From Nocardioides malaquae (lineage in GTDB: Bacteria; Actinomycetota; Actinomycetes; Propionibacteriales; Nocardioidaceae): a stretch of DNA of 64,000 bases. Positions 47,977 through 56,755 of this stretch are shown here, piece after piece; positions within the stretch are counted from its first letter, which is position 1; the number at the start of each line of letters is the position of its first letter. The notes below the pieces were generated by a model. It made no database searches. It had not been told where the DNA came from and saw nothing but the letters and a program-made list of their open reading frames with translations. A program made the translations under genes and the position numbers. The DNA is taken from positions 1 through 64,000 of the forward strand of contig NZ_JADCSA010000011.1 in NCBI RefSeq assembly GCF_015070385.1, read 5' to 3'.

Positions 47977-48769
47977 GCGCCGCCGCGCCGGGTGCCGGGG
48001 CCGTCTCGTCGTGCCCGTCTGCCCCGGCTGCCCCGGCTACCTCCACCAGGCCGCGCACGATCAACCACTGGGCCGCCAGGTAGGTCGACATCACCCAGAA
48101 TCCGTGGGCGGGCAGCTCGAGGCCGGCCCCTCGCAGGCCGATGAGGGAGTCGGAGGCGACGAAGAGGGCTGCGCCGGTCGCGGTCGCCGGCGAGATGCGG
48201 TGGGCCAGGAAGGCCATCGTGCCGAGCGCCAACCCGTAGCCCGAGACCGCGAAGAGGAACGGGTTGACCCCGCCGGTGGCGGCGAAGAAGCCGGCGAGCG
48301 CGAGCCACCACACCGCGTAGGGCGCGAGCAGGCCGGGGCGCGAGGACGTACGCGACGCATCCCCCGCCGCGACGAAGGTGGCGGCGTAGGCCACCTGCGC
48401 GATGCCGAAGAGGCCGACGCCGGCGAGGAAGAGGTCGGGGCTGATCAGCGCCAGGTCACCGAACCAGCTGAAGGTCACCGCCACGGCCGCCCACGGCCAC
48501 CACCCGGGCGCGCTGCGGTCGACGCGGCCGGAGTGGCCGGAGTGGCGCAGTCCGTCGGCGAGCACCAGCGCGAGGGCGGGCATCAACAACGTCTTGGTCA
48601 CCGGGGCCACCACGCCGGCCCCGGGCACACCCGCGGCGAGCACGAGCTGTGCGGCCAGGTGCACCCCGGTGACGCCCCAGAAGGGCACAGCGGTGCGGGC
48701 ACGTACGCCCTTGACGCGCGCCAGGTGGGCCAGCCGGGACAGGACGGTGCGTCCGGATCTCACTCGCAT
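47927..48769 (-). CDS. YhhN-family membrane protein, lysoplasmalogenase-like
   Basis: 280 aa, about eight membrane helices. The family pattern PVTKTLLMPALALVLA (near 56-71) and the conserved acidic helix FSWFGDLALI (near 105) are present; YhhN/TMEM86 proteins hydrolyse lysoplasmalogen. The real bacterial substrate is unproven. The C-terminal 17 codons overlap the end of the convergent mannosyltransferase gene. Confidence 0.83.
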   Translation of the reverse strand: MRVRSGRTVLSRLAHLARVKGVRARTAVPFWGVTGVHLAAQLVLAAGVPGAGVVAPVTKTLLMPALALVLADGLRHSGHSGRVDRSAPGWWPWAAVAVTFSWFGDLALISPDLFLAGVGLFGIAQVAYAATFVAAGDASRTSSRPGLLAPYAVWWLALAGFFAATGGVNPFLFAVSGYGLALGTMAFLAHRISPATATGAALFVASDSLIGLRGAGLELPAHGFWVMSTYLAAQWLIVRGLVEVAGAAGADGHDETAPAPGAAALRSRTSTTSATATPGA

Positions 48770-48794
48770 GGCGCACAGCCTGCCCCACAGGCCG

Positions 48795-49373
48795 TCAGGC
48801 GTCGAGCCGATCGAAGAACGGACCGAGCACGGTCTCGACCTCGGTCATCACCTCGGCGACACCCCGCCCGCCCTCGACCTGCTTGGAGGCGGTCCACACG
48901 ACTGACTGCACCATCTCGGCCACGCGCTCGCTGCCGCCGAGGGCGTCGACCACGGGGCGTACGACCGTGTCGTGCAGCTCCTTGCCGGCGCTGGTGACGC
49001 GGTCGCGCGCGTGCACCGACAGGCCGGCCACGACCGCGTGCTCCCCCTCGGCCACCAACTCGAGACTCACCCGGCAGTAGGCGCGGGCCTTCTCCCCGCG
49101 GGTCGCGGTGGCGTCCATCGCCGCCCGCAGTCGTGCCTGCCACTGGGGGAACACGTCGGAGATGACCGCGTCCATCAGGGCCTCTCGCGACGAGAAGTAC
49201 TGGTAGAGGCTGGAGCGCGCCAACCCGGCCCGCCGACCCACCTGGGCCAGCGTCGGCGCCGCGCCGGCGGGGTCGCGGCTGGCCTCGGCCAGCAGCTCAC
49301 GAGCGGCGTCGAGGATCGCTCGCCGTTGCTGGGCGCGGTGCTCAGCCAGGGTCTCGGCGTTGATGCGGGGCAC
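48795..49373 (-). CDS. TetR-family transcriptional regulator
   Basis: 192 aa, HTH near 28-70 (APTLAQVGRRAGLARSSLYQ, then YFSSREALMD). It starts three bases after the ABC ATPase gene stop, so it is the third gene of the exporter operon and a likely regulator of it. Ligand unknown. Confidence 0.9.
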   Translation of the reverse strand: MPRINAETLAEHRAQQRRAILDAARELLAEASRDPAGAAPTLAQVGRRAGLARSSLYQYFSSREALMDAVISDVFPQWQARLRAAMDATATRGEKARAYCRVSLELVAEGEHAVVAGLSVHARDRVTSAGKELHDTVVRPVVDALGGSERVAEMVQSVVWTASKQVEGGRGVAEVMTEVETVLGPFFDRLDA

Positions 49374-49376
49374 GGC

Positions 49377-50045
49377 TCAGACCTTAGGGCTCAGACGCCC
49401 GTCCACCATCTCGTAGACCCGATCGCAGTGGCGGATCACGTCGTGGTCGTGGGTGACCATCACGGTGGCGACGCCGTGCTCCCGCGTCTCGGCGGCCAGC
49501 AGCTCGACCACCTCCTGGGAGCGCTTGCGGTCGAGTGCCGCGGTCGGCTCGTCGACCAGCAGCACCTGGGGTCGCACCATCAGCGCCCGGGCGATGCCGA
49601 TGCGCTGCCGCTCACCACCGGAGAGCTGGTGCGGACGCCTGTCGGCCTTGTGCTCCATGCCGACCTGCTTGAGCAGGTCGAGCGGGTCGCGGGCGTCGGG
49701 GTACTTCCCGAAGGTCGTCGGCAGCCTGAGCTGGTCGAGCGCGGTCAGCGCCGGCACCAGGTTGGAGGACTGGAAGACGAAGCCGACGTGCTCGCGGCGG
49801 AGCTTCGAGAGCTCCTTGTTCTTCTTGCCGACCAGCTCGACGTCGCCGATCTTCACCGAGCCCAAGGTGGGGGTGGTGAGTCCTCCGGCGACCGCCAGCA
49901 GCGACGACTTGCCCGAGCCGGACGGCCCGAGGACGGCGACGAACTCGCCGGGGGCCACGGTCAGGGACACGTGGTCGAGCGCGGTGACGGTGTCCTCGCC
50001 GTCGCCATGGACGAGCGAGACGTCGGTGATCTGCAGGCCGGTCAT
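49377..50045 (-). CDS. ABC transporter ATPase, MacB/LolD type
   Basis: 222 aa. Walker A GPSGSGKS near 39-46, signature LSGGERQRIG, Walker B VLLVDEPTAALD and a switch histidine in MVTHDHDV. The type is the one used by FtsX-like permeases, which move lipoproteins, peptides or drugs rather than small nutrients. Its start overlaps the permease stop by four bases. Confidence 0.93.
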   Translation of the reverse strand: MTGLQITDVSLVHGDGEDTVTALDHVSLTVAPGEFVAVLGPSGSGKSSLLAVAGGLTTPTLGSVKIGDVELVGKKNKELSKLRREHVGFVFQSSNLVPALTALDQLRLPTTFGKYPDARDPLDLLKQVGMEHKADRRPHQLSGGERQRIGIARALMVRPQVLLVDEPTAALDRKRSQEVVELLAAETREHGVATVMVTHDHDVIRHCDRVYEMVDGRLSPKV

Positions 50046-51175
50046 CGGGAGGCTCCCAGGGCGGTGAGGGGGTCGACCTTGGCGATGCGGACGATGGCGA
50101 CCGCGGCACCGGCGAGACCCAGGACGATCAGCAGGACGGCAGCCAGGACGATCGGTCCGGCGACCAAGGCGAACGGCATGGCGGTGCCCTGCAGGGCGGC
50201 ACCCATCGCGACACCGAGTCCGATCCCGACACCGACGGAGCCGAGGAGCAGCAGCAACGCCTGACCGAGACCGTCTCGCAGCAGGTAGCCGGTGGAGGCA
50301 CCCATCGCCCGCATCACGGCGATCTCGGGCTTGCGCTGGATCGTCAGGACGGTGAAGAACGCCCCGGCGACCATGGCGCAGATGGCGTACAGGAAGACCT
50401 GGATCATCTGCAACGTCATCGTCTCGGCGGTGTAGCCGGGCGAGGCGCCGTAGGAGTCCTTCTTGGTCATCGTGGTCGTGCCGACGGCCGCGTCGCCCGC
50501 CTCGAGCGCCTCGGCGGTCGGCGTCTCCTCGTGGGCGAGCGCGATCGAGGTGACCTGGCCGACGCGGACGGCGGGCAGCTCCTCGCCCTCGCTGGTGCCG
50601 GCGTTGGCCCGCTGCCAGGTGGCGAGGTCGACGTAGGCCATGTCGACGTGGCCGAAGGTGTGCTGGCCGTCGAGGAAGCCGACGACGTCGAGCTCGATGC
50701 CGGAGCCCTCGAGGGTCACGACGTCGCCCAGGGCGAGGCCGTCGTCCTTCGCGTGCTCGGAGACGACGATGCCCCTCTCGGCGCCCAGGCCCTCACCCTC
50801 GGCGGCCTCGGGCTCGACGAACGTGCCGGGCTCGACACCGATGAGGGTGAGGTCGACCTGCTTGCCGTCCTGGTTGGCGCCGTTGACCAGGGAGAGGCCG
50901 AAGGGCGCGGCGTCGGCGACGCCGGGCTGGGCGGCCCACTCGTCGGCCTTCTCGACCGGCACGGAGGAACGAGTGAAGGCCGAGTCCTTCTGGACGTCCT
51001 CCTGGAAGGCAAAGGCGCTCACCGGCGAAGCCTGGAGCCCGGAGACACCGTCCCTGACGAGACCCTGGGACAGGCCGCTGAGCAGCACCATCAGGATCGC
51101 GATCAGGACGATGACCGCGCCCATCAGGCCGAAGCGGGCCTTCGCGAATCGGAGCTCACGCAGAGCCAGGAACAT
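50042..51175 (-). CDS. ABC transporter permease, FtsX/MacB type
   Basis: 377 aa from the ATG at 51175 with an AGGTGA site. One helix near 15-37, a large extracytoplasmic domain (about 40-250), then three helices in the FtsX domain (near 263-285, 310-335, 345-370). This four-helix layout fits MacB-like mechanotransmission systems. The substrate is unknown; the TetR gene in the operon suggests an induced export function. Confidence 0.9.
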   Translation of the reverse strand: MFLALRELRFAKARFGLMGAVIVLIAILMVLLSGLSQGLVRDGVSGLQASPVSAFAFQEDVQKDSAFTRSSVPVEKADEWAAQPGVADAAPFGLSLVNGANQDGKQVDLTLIGVEPGTFVEPEAAEGEGLGAERGIVVSEHAKDDGLALGDVVTLEGSGIELDVVGFLDGQHTFGHVDMAYVDLATWQRANAGTSEGEELPAVRVGQVTSIALAHEETPTAEALEAGDAAVGTTTMTKKDSYGASPGYTAETMTLQMIQVFLYAICAMVAGAFFTVLTIQRKPEIAVMRAMGASTGYLLRDGLGQALLLLLGSVGVGIGLGVAMGAALQGTAMPFALVAGPIVLAAVLLIVLGLAGAAVAIVRIAKVDPLTALGASR

Positions 51176-51354
51176 GGGGTCACCTACCACTTGACGACAC
51201 GACGTCGGGAAGTTTACGGACGCCATGTCGGGAAGCCCAACGCCAGGTGCACATCGCGTGTCCGGAGTGAGGCGACTCACTTCCTGCTGTGGACACCACC
51301 CCGTGCGTGACGCAGGATGCCAAGGACATCACCCCTGCTTTCTCGAGGAGCACC

Positions 51355-53178
51355 ATGTCCGTCAGGCGTACCCGCATCGGGGCGGTCGCCGCCACCCTGG
51401 CTGCCACCACACTCGTCCTCAGCTCACTCGGAACGGCCGGCCAGGCCGCTCCGGGCCCCAAGAAGCCGAAGCCCACGCACCCCCATGGGCCGGTGCCCGT
51501 CCAGGTGCTCTCCTTCAACGACTTCCACGGTCAACTGGAGGCTCCCGCGGGCAGCAGCGCCACCCTCGGGGCCGCCGAGGACCCCAGCAACACCGTGGTC
51601 GGTGGCGCCGAACACCTCGCCACGCACCTGTCGCAGCTGCGCGAGGGCGTACGCCACTCCACGACCGTCGCGGCCGGCGACCTGATCGGCGGCACCCCGT
51701 TCCTCTCCGGCCTCTTCCACGACGAGCCCGCGGTGGAGTCGCTCGACGCCATGGGGCTCGACATCTCGTCGGTGGGCAACCACGAGTTCGACGAGGGCGT
51801 GACCGAGCTGCTCCGCATGCAGCACGGCGGATGCCACCCCGTCGACGGCTGCTACACCGACGAACGCTTCGGCGGCGCCGACTTCCAGTGGCTCGCCGCC
51901 AACGTGAAGTACAAGGAGGGCGCTGCCCCCGGGGACAACAAGAAGCAGCGCCCCAAGAAGGGGCACGGCAAGAAGAAGGGGCACGGCAAGGCCGGACGCA
52001 CGGTGCTGCCGCCCTACGAGATCCGCCGCTACCAGGGCGTGAAGGTGGCCTACATCGGCATGACCCTCGAGGGCACCCCGGAGATCGTCGCCCAGGCCGG
52101 CATCCGCGACGTCGAGTTCCTCGACGAGGCCGAGACCGCCAACACCCTCGTCCGTCAGCTCAAGCGACGCCACGGCGTCGAGGCCTTCGTGGTGCTGCTG
52201 CACGAGGGCGGCTTCGCCCCCGGCGGCTACGACGAGTGCGGCGGCCTCTCCGACCCGATCAGGACGATCCACGACAACCTCGACGCGGAGGTCGACCTGC
52301 TGGTCACCGGACACACCCACTCGCCCTACGTCTGCACGCTCCCCGACCCGAGGGGCAACCCGCGACACGTCACCAGCGCCTCGGCGCTCGGCCGGGTCGT
52401 CACCGAGACCTGGCTGCAGCTCGACCGGCGCTCCGGCGACGTGCTGCGCGACGAGGTGACCTCGACCAACCACCTCGTGACCCGTGACGTGGCGGCGGAC
52501 CCGCAGCAGAGCTCCATCATCGCGAAGTGGAACGCGCTGGCCGCCCCGATCGCCAACCGTGTGGTGGGCACCATCGCCACCGACATCACCCGGGCCGCCG
52601 ACCGGGCCACGGAGTCGGCGCTCAGCAACCTCATCGCCGACGCCCAGCTGGCCGCCACCTCCTCACCCGAGGACGGTGGCTCGGTGGTCGCCTTCATGAA
52701 CCCCGGCGGCGTCCGGGCCGACCTGACGCACAGCCAGGTCAGCGGTGGTGAGCAGCCAGGTGAGGTCACCTACGGGGAGGCCTTCGCGGTGCAGCCGTTC
52801 GGCAACCTCGTGGTGACCATGGACCTGACCGGCGAGGCCATCGAACGCCTCCTGGAGCAGCAGTTCACCGACACCGCCGTGCGACTCCACCTCGGGGTCT
52901 CCGACGGCTTCACCTACACCTACGACCTCTCCCGGCCAGCCGGGGACAAGGTCGACCCCGCCACGATCCGGATCAACGGCACGGTCGTCGACCCGGAGGC
53001 GACCTACCGGGTGACGACCAACAACTTCCTCGCCGACGGCGGCGACGGGTTCACGGTGCTCACCGAGGGCACCGGCCGCAGCGGTGGCGGCGACGACCTG
53101 GCAGCCCTGATCGCCTACATGGCGGCGAACCCCTCACTGCAGCCGGCGCCGACGGACCGGGTCACCGAGCTGCCCTGA
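51355..53178 (+). CDS. Secreted 5'-nucleotidase / cyclic phosphodiesterase
   Basis: 607 aa from the ATG at 51355, preceded by GAGGAG. A signal peptide (1-32, cleavage near AGQAA) is followed by a metallophosphatase domain with LSFNDFHG, GDLIGG, GNHEFDEG and TGHTHSP metal motifs. The C-terminal 5'-nucleotidase domain begins near 395. The protein should release phosphate or nucleosides outside the cell. Between about 185 and 215 there is a Lys/Gly-rich insertion (KKGHGKKKGHGK) not expected in the family. No sortase or membrane anchor is seen. Confidence 0.92.
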   Translation: MSVRRTRIGAVAATLAATTLVLSSLGTAGQAAPGPKKPKPTHPHGPVPVQVLSFNDFHGQLEAPAGSSATLGAAEDPSNTVVGGAEHLATHLSQLREGVRHSTTVAAGDLIGGTPFLSGLFHDEPAVESLDAMGLDISSVGNHEFDEGVTELLRMQHGGCHPVDGCYTDERFGGADFQWLAANVKYKEGAAPGDNKKQRPKKGHGKKKGHGKAGRTVLPPYEIRRYQGVKVAYIGMTLEGTPEIVAQAGIRDVEFLDEAETANTLVRQLKRRHGVEAFVVLLHEGGFAPGGYDECGGLSDPIRTIHDNLDAEVDLLVTGHTHSPYVCTLPDPRGNPRHVTSASALGRVVTETWLQLDRRSGDVLRDEVTSTNHLVTRDVAADPQQSSIIAKWNALAAPIANRVVGTIATDITRAADRATESALSNLIADAQLAATSSPEDGGSVVAFMNPGGVRADLTHSQVSGGEQPGEVTYGEAFAVQPFGNLVVTMDLTGEAIERLLEQQFTDTAVRLHLGVSDGFTYTYDLSRPAGDKVDPATIRINGTVVDPEATYRVTTNNFLADGGDGFTVLTEGTGRSGGGDDLAALIAYMAANPSLQPAPTDRVTELP

Positions 53179-53203
53179 CGGAAGCTGCCCTGACGGAAGC
53201 CGC

Positions 53204-53231
53204 CCCGGCCGGGGGCCACCCCCCGGCCGGG
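53204..53231 (+). terminator. G+C-rich hairpin after the 5'-nucleotidase
   Basis: A perfect 12-bp stem, CCCGGCCGGGGG (53204-53215) with 53220-53231, has a CCAC loop. It is about 25 bases after the nucleotidase stop. There is no T-run, as is common in high-G+C actinobacteria. Confidence 0.75.
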
Positions 53232-53422
53232 ACAGCCTTGTCCGCGCACTGGCCGAGCTGCGCTGTCCGGTCTGCTCTGTCCGGCCTGCTCTGGCCGAGT
53301 GGCTGAAGCATGTGGGACGGCGTGAGAGAATGGAGACGCCGTTCTGCTCGTGCAGCCTGTCCAGCAGGCTCTTCGAGGAGGACGGCACCACGCACAATCC
53401 GCACCAACCGAAGAGTGTGATC

Positions 53423-53935
53423 ATGGAGTTCTCCCAGGGCCAGACGGTCATCCACCCCCACCACGGTCCCGCCACCGTGGCCAAGGTGTTCAGCCGTACC
53501 TTCAAGGGGCAGGAGCGGCAGTACCTCGAGCTGCAGGTGCACAGCAGCGACCTCTCCATCAACCTCCCGGTCGACCAGGCCGACGAGGTCGGGGTCCGTG
53601 CCGTGTTCGCCCAGAAGGAGACCGACGACCTGCTCGACGTGCTGCGCGCCCCCACCGGCGCCCAGGAGCAGAACTGGTCGCGTCGCATGAAGGCCAACAG
53701 CGAGCGCCTCAAGCTCGGTGACCTGCCGACCACCGCCAGCGTGGTGCGCGACCTGATCCGTCGCCAGGAGGAGCACGGCCTCTCCCCCAACGAGCGCGAG
53801 ATGCTCAAGACCTCGAGCCGTCTCGTGCTCGCGGAGCTGGCGCTCTCCCTCGCGATCGAGGAGGACGCGGCCGAGGAGCTGCTGCGCGCCGCGGTGCTGG
53901 GTCTGGAGACGGCCGCGGAGCCTGCCCAGGCCTGA
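53423..53935 (+). CDS. carD: CarD-family RNA polymerase-binding regulator
   Basis: 170 aa from the ATG at 53423; an in-frame upstream extension looks non-coding. The N-terminal Tudor-like CarD/CdnL/TRCF domain spans 1-60 (FSQGQTVIHPHHGPATVAKV) and contacts the RNA polymerase beta subunit. The helical C-terminal part binds the promoter -10 edge and includes NWSRRMKANSERLK. CarD stabilises open complexes, notably at rRNA promoters. In many actinobacteria ispD/ispF follow; here a propeller gene does. Confidence 0.94.
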   Translation: MEFSQGQTVIHPHHGPATVAKVFSRTFKGQERQYLELQVHSSDLSINLPVDQADEVGVRAVFAQKETDDLLDVLRAPTGAQEQNWSRRMKANSERLKLGDLPTTASVVRDLIRRQEEHGLSPNEREMLKTSSRLVLAELALSLAIEEDAAEELLRAAVLGLETAAEPAQA

Positions 53936-53995
53936 TCTCGTGAACGAGATCGCGAACCGCTGGCCCGACGGCGTGGGCACTGCCACACTGGGGTG

Positions 53996-55324
53996 ATGAC
54001 CACGCGACGCTGGCTCGGGGCGAGCGCATGTGCCACCACGCTCGTGGCGGCCTCCCTCTCCGGGGTGGTCGCCACGGCGTCCTCCCCCGAGTCCCCCACA
54101 TCCGCGACGGCATCCTCCTCGCGCGCGGCGCCGTCAGCGCAGTCCGTCCAGGCCAGCCCCCTGCGGACCATCCAGGGCGGCGCCACCCAGCTGTGGAACC
54201 CCGGACAGGTCTCCGTGGCGCCCGGCAACCTGCTGGTCGCCGTCAACGAGGGCGCCTACGACCTCGGCACCGACTGGTCGATCACGGTGCACTCCGGCTC
54301 CGCCGACGGAGACGTCGCTCCCCTGCGGCGCATCGCGGGCAACCTGACCGGCCTGCGTCGTCCGACCGGGGTCGACGTGGACTCGAGCGGCCGCGTCTTC
54401 GTGGCCGACGCCCTCAACGACAGCATCTCCGTCTTCGCCGCCGGCGCCCACGGCAACGTCGCCCCGATCCGGGTGCTGAAGGGTGCCGCGACCCTGCTCG
54501 ACGGGCCCGCAGGGATCGACGTGGAGCGCAACCGCGTGGCGGTGACCAACCGCGACGACGATGCCGTCCTGGTCTTCGACGTCGAGGCGACGGGTGACAC
54601 CGCGCCCGAGCGCCGCATCCTGGGCCCCGCCACCGGCCTCGACCAGCCCTACCGCGTCGTGCTCGCCACCACCGGCGAGCTGACCGTCGGCACCTGGACC
54701 GGACAGGTGCGTACGTTCGCAGCCGGCGCAGCCGGCGACGCGGCCCCCATTCGCTCCCTTCCCGCCAATGCCGGACCGGTCACCGGACTGGCCCTGGGCT
54801 CGGAGGGTCACGTCTACGTGACGGCCCAGTTCTCACCGACCCCGGTCGTGGTCTATGCCCCCGGCGCCACCGCCTCGAGCCGGCCCGTCGCGCAACTGGA
54901 GGGCGAGTTCCACGACATCGACCTGCCCCGCGGGATGACGGTGCGTCCGGACCGTCAGGTCGTGGTCACCGACGAGGCGGACGACGCGCTCTACACCTAC
55001 GCCGACCTCCTCGCCCCGCCGCCGAAGCCGCGCGTCCGTACACCGGGCAAGGTCCGGGCCCTCAAGGTGGCCGGCGGCCCGCGGAAGGCGCGTCGGGCGG
55101 TGACGTGGCGCAAGCCCGCCGTCAACGGCGGCGCGAAGGTGACGAAGTACCGCGTCGTGGTGAAGAAGGGCAAGCGCACCGTCGTGAAGCGGGTCGTGTC
55201 CAAGCGGAAGGTCGTGCTCCGTCGCGGCAAGCTGCCGCCGGGTCGACTCGTGGTTCGCGTCCAGGCCCGCAACCAGAAGGGCTTCGGCAAGGCAGCCACC
55301 CAGCGTTTCCGCGTGCGACGCTGA
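53996..55324 (+). CDS. Secreted NHL/beta-propeller protein with basic C-terminal domain
   Basis: 442 aa from the ATG at 53996 (the GTG just before it is possible; no ribosome site is seen). A signal peptide (1-30) precedes a Ser/Ala-rich linker and a propeller of repeated blades (for example RPTGVDVDSSGRVFVADALN and GPAGIDVERNRVAVTNRDDD), spanning about 60-340. The last ~80 residues form a fibronectin-III-like domain that is unusually rich in Lys and Arg. The protein is probably exported and may bind wall polymers or other anions. No function is known. Confidence 0.8.
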   Translation: MTTRRWLGASACATTLVAASLSGVVATASSPESPTSATASSSRAAPSAQSVQASPLRTIQGGATQLWNPGQVSVAPGNLLVAVNEGAYDLGTDWSITVHSGSADGDVAPLRRIAGNLTGLRRPTGVDVDSSGRVFVADALNDSISVFAAGAHGNVAPIRVLKGAATLLDGPAGIDVERNRVAVTNRDDDAVLVFDVEATGDTAPERRILGPATGLDQPYRVVLATTGELTVGTWTGQVRTFAAGAAGDAAPIRSLPANAGPVTGLALGSEGHVYVTAQFSPTPVVVYAPGATASSRPVAQLEGEFHDIDLPRGMTVRPDRQVVVTDEADDALYTYADLLAPPPKPRVRTPGKVRALKVAGGPRKARRAVTWRKPAVNGGAKVTKYRVVVKKGKRTVVKRVVSKRKVVLRRGKLPPGRLVVRVQARNQKGFGKAATQRFRVRR

Positions 55325-55385
55325 CGCGTTTCCGCCTCCCGGCTGAGGGGGAACCTCTGCTCTCACCCACACGTGAGGAGCACCC

Positions 55386-56042
55386 ATGTCCAAGGTCCTG
55401 ATCATCGGCGGGCACGGCAAGGTCGCCATGCGCCTGGCCCCGCACCTGGTCGAGCGCGGTGACGAGGTCACGAGCGTCTTCCGCAACCCCGACCACGAGG
55501 CCGAGGTCGCCGCCACCGGCGCGCAGGCCGTCGTCGGCGACGTCGAGACCATGAGCACCGAGGCGCTGACCGAGCTGGTCCGCGACCATGACGCCGTCGT
55601 CTGGTCGGCCGGAGCCGGGGGCGGTGACCCGGAGCGTACGTACGCAGTCGACCGAGACGCCGCCGTGCGCTCGATGGAGGCAGCCAAGGCCGCCGGCATC
55701 CGGCGCTACGTGATGGTCTCGTTCCTGGGCGCGGCGAAGGAGAACCTGCCGCCCGAGGACGACTCCTTCTTCGCCTACGCCGACGCCAAGGTGGCCGCCG
55801 ACGAGCACCTGCGCACCTCGGGGCTGACGTACACGATCCTGCAGCCCGGGATGCTGACCCTGGAAGAGCCGACCGGTCAGGTCGACGTGCTCGACGATGT
55901 GCCCGACGACGGCAACACCTCCGTCAGCCGTGGCGACGTCGCCCTGATGACCGCTGCGGTGCTGGCAGAGGACGCCACCGCCAACCGGACCATCGCCTTC
56001 CGCAACGGCGGAACACCGATCGACGAAGCGGTGCGGGGATGA
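55386..56042 (+). CDS. NAD(P)-binding atypical SDR protein
   Basis: 218 aa with GTGAGGAG just before the ATG. A Rossmann fold is shown by IIGGHGKVAMRLA at 5-17; the pattern resembles the NmrA/YwnB-type atypical short-chain dehydrogenases. The usual catalytic Tyr-x3-Lys is replaced by a YADAK stretch near 135-139. It may be a sugar epimerase-like or redox-sensing protein. It is convergent with the MarR gene. Confidence 0.85.
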   Translation: MSKVLIIGGHGKVAMRLAPHLVERGDEVTSVFRNPDHEAEVAATGAQAVVGDVETMSTEALTELVRDHDAVVWSAGAGGGDPERTYAVDRDAAVRSMEAAKAAGIRRYVMVSFLGAAKENLPPEDDSFFAYADAKVAADEHLRTSGLTYTILQPGMLTLEEPTGQVDVLDDVPDDGNTSVSRGDVALMTAAVLAEDATANRTIAFRNGGTPIDEAVRG

Positions 56043-56061
56043 GCTCCTGAGCTCACCCCCC

Positions 56062-56487
56062 TCACTCCGAGGTGAGTATGGCCTCCAGCAGGGGCCGCAG
56101 GGCTGACCGTTGGGAGGCGTCGAGGCGACGCATCACGGTGGAGCCCGCGGCCACCTGGGTGGCCAACTGGGCGCGCACCGACCGACCCTCATCGGTGAGG
56201 GCCACCAACCTGACGCGACGGTCCTGACCCGCGACGCGTTCGACCAGCCCGCGGGAGGCGAGCCTGTCGGTCAGGCCGGTGACGTTGGAGGCGTCGCACC
56301 CCAGGTGGTCTGCGAGCGCACGCATGGACTGCGGCGTCTCGAGCACGAGCACCATGCGCGCCAGGGGCGGGGTGAGCCCGGCCTCGGCGACGACGTCGCT
56401 GAAGTCCTGCTGCACCCGGTCGACGACCCGGAAGAGCAGGCGCGTGAGTGCGTGGGCCTCACCCAGACGCGCAGCATCGTTGGTCAT
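56062..56487 (-). CDS. MarR-family transcriptional regulator
   Basis: 141 aa. The winged HTH is seen at 57-105 (MRALADHLGCDASNVTGLTD, then RLASRGLVERVAGQDRRVR). It is divergent from the small membrane-type gene and the PPOX gene. The intergenic region holds TCAA-N3-TTGA dyads and is the likely binding place. No cysteine-based sensor is obvious. Confidence 0.9.
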   Translation of the reverse strand: MTNDAARLGEAHALTRLLFRVVDRVQQDFSDVVAEAGLTPPLARMVLVLETPQSMRALADHLGCDASNVTGLTDRLASRGLVERVAGQDRRVRLVALTDEGRSVRAQLATQVAAGSTVMRRLDASQRSALRPLLEAILTSE

Positions 56488-56508
56488 GCCCGCACGCTAC
56501 TTGACCAA

Positions 56509-56564
56509 CTCAACGATTGACCTCGCCATGCATGAGTGATTGCATGAGTACCTCAACCATTGAC
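56509..56564. promoter_or_regulatory. Repeated TCAA-N3-TTGA dyads, probable MarR operators
   Basis: CTCAACGATTGAC (56509-56521) and CTCAACCATTGAC (56552-56564) differ at one base and each contains a TCAA-N3-TTGA palindrome. TTGACCAACTCAA at 56501-56513 forms a further dyad overlapping the first. They occupy the 94-base region between the MarR gene and the divergent small gene, the usual place for MarR operators. Confidence 0.7.
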
Positions 56565-56581
56565 GTACCAAAGGATCTCTC

Positions 56582-56755
56582 ATGGCTGCCACTGACCTGC
56601 TCCGCCGCCCTGGTCCCACCGTTCGTAGACCGGTCGTTGCAGCCGTGCGTGCCGGAGCCGGGGCGCTCGCGGTGACCGGGCTGGTCAGTCTCACCACCCA
56701 CCTCGTCGCCGGGTGGGCCGGGGCCGAGTTCGCGGCCCGGGGCGCAGACTCATGA
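56582..56755 (+). CDS. 57-aa small protein with one hydrophobic segment
   Basis: An ATG preceded by AAAGGATC opens 57 codons; the translation starts MAATDLLRRPGPTVRRPVVA and then has a hydrophobic stretch (RAGAGALAVTGLVSLTTHLV). Its stop overlaps the PPOX gene start (ATGA), which supports real translation. It lies behind the MarR operators. No family recognised. Confidence 0.6.
   Translation: MAATDLLRRPGPTVRRPVVAAVRAGAGALAVTGLVSLTTHLVAGWAGAEFAARGADS

Noticed and set aside
49377-51175. Macrolide resistance (MacB) call
   Set aside because: The FtsX-like permease and ATPase fit the wider family, but nothing points to macrolides; kept as a general exporter.
53290-53365. tRNA-Ser/Leu-like start (TGGCCGAGTGGCTGAAG)
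   Set aside because: It looks like a D-arm, but no anticodon arm, T-arm (GGTTCGA type) or matching acceptor follows; it arises from local short repeats.
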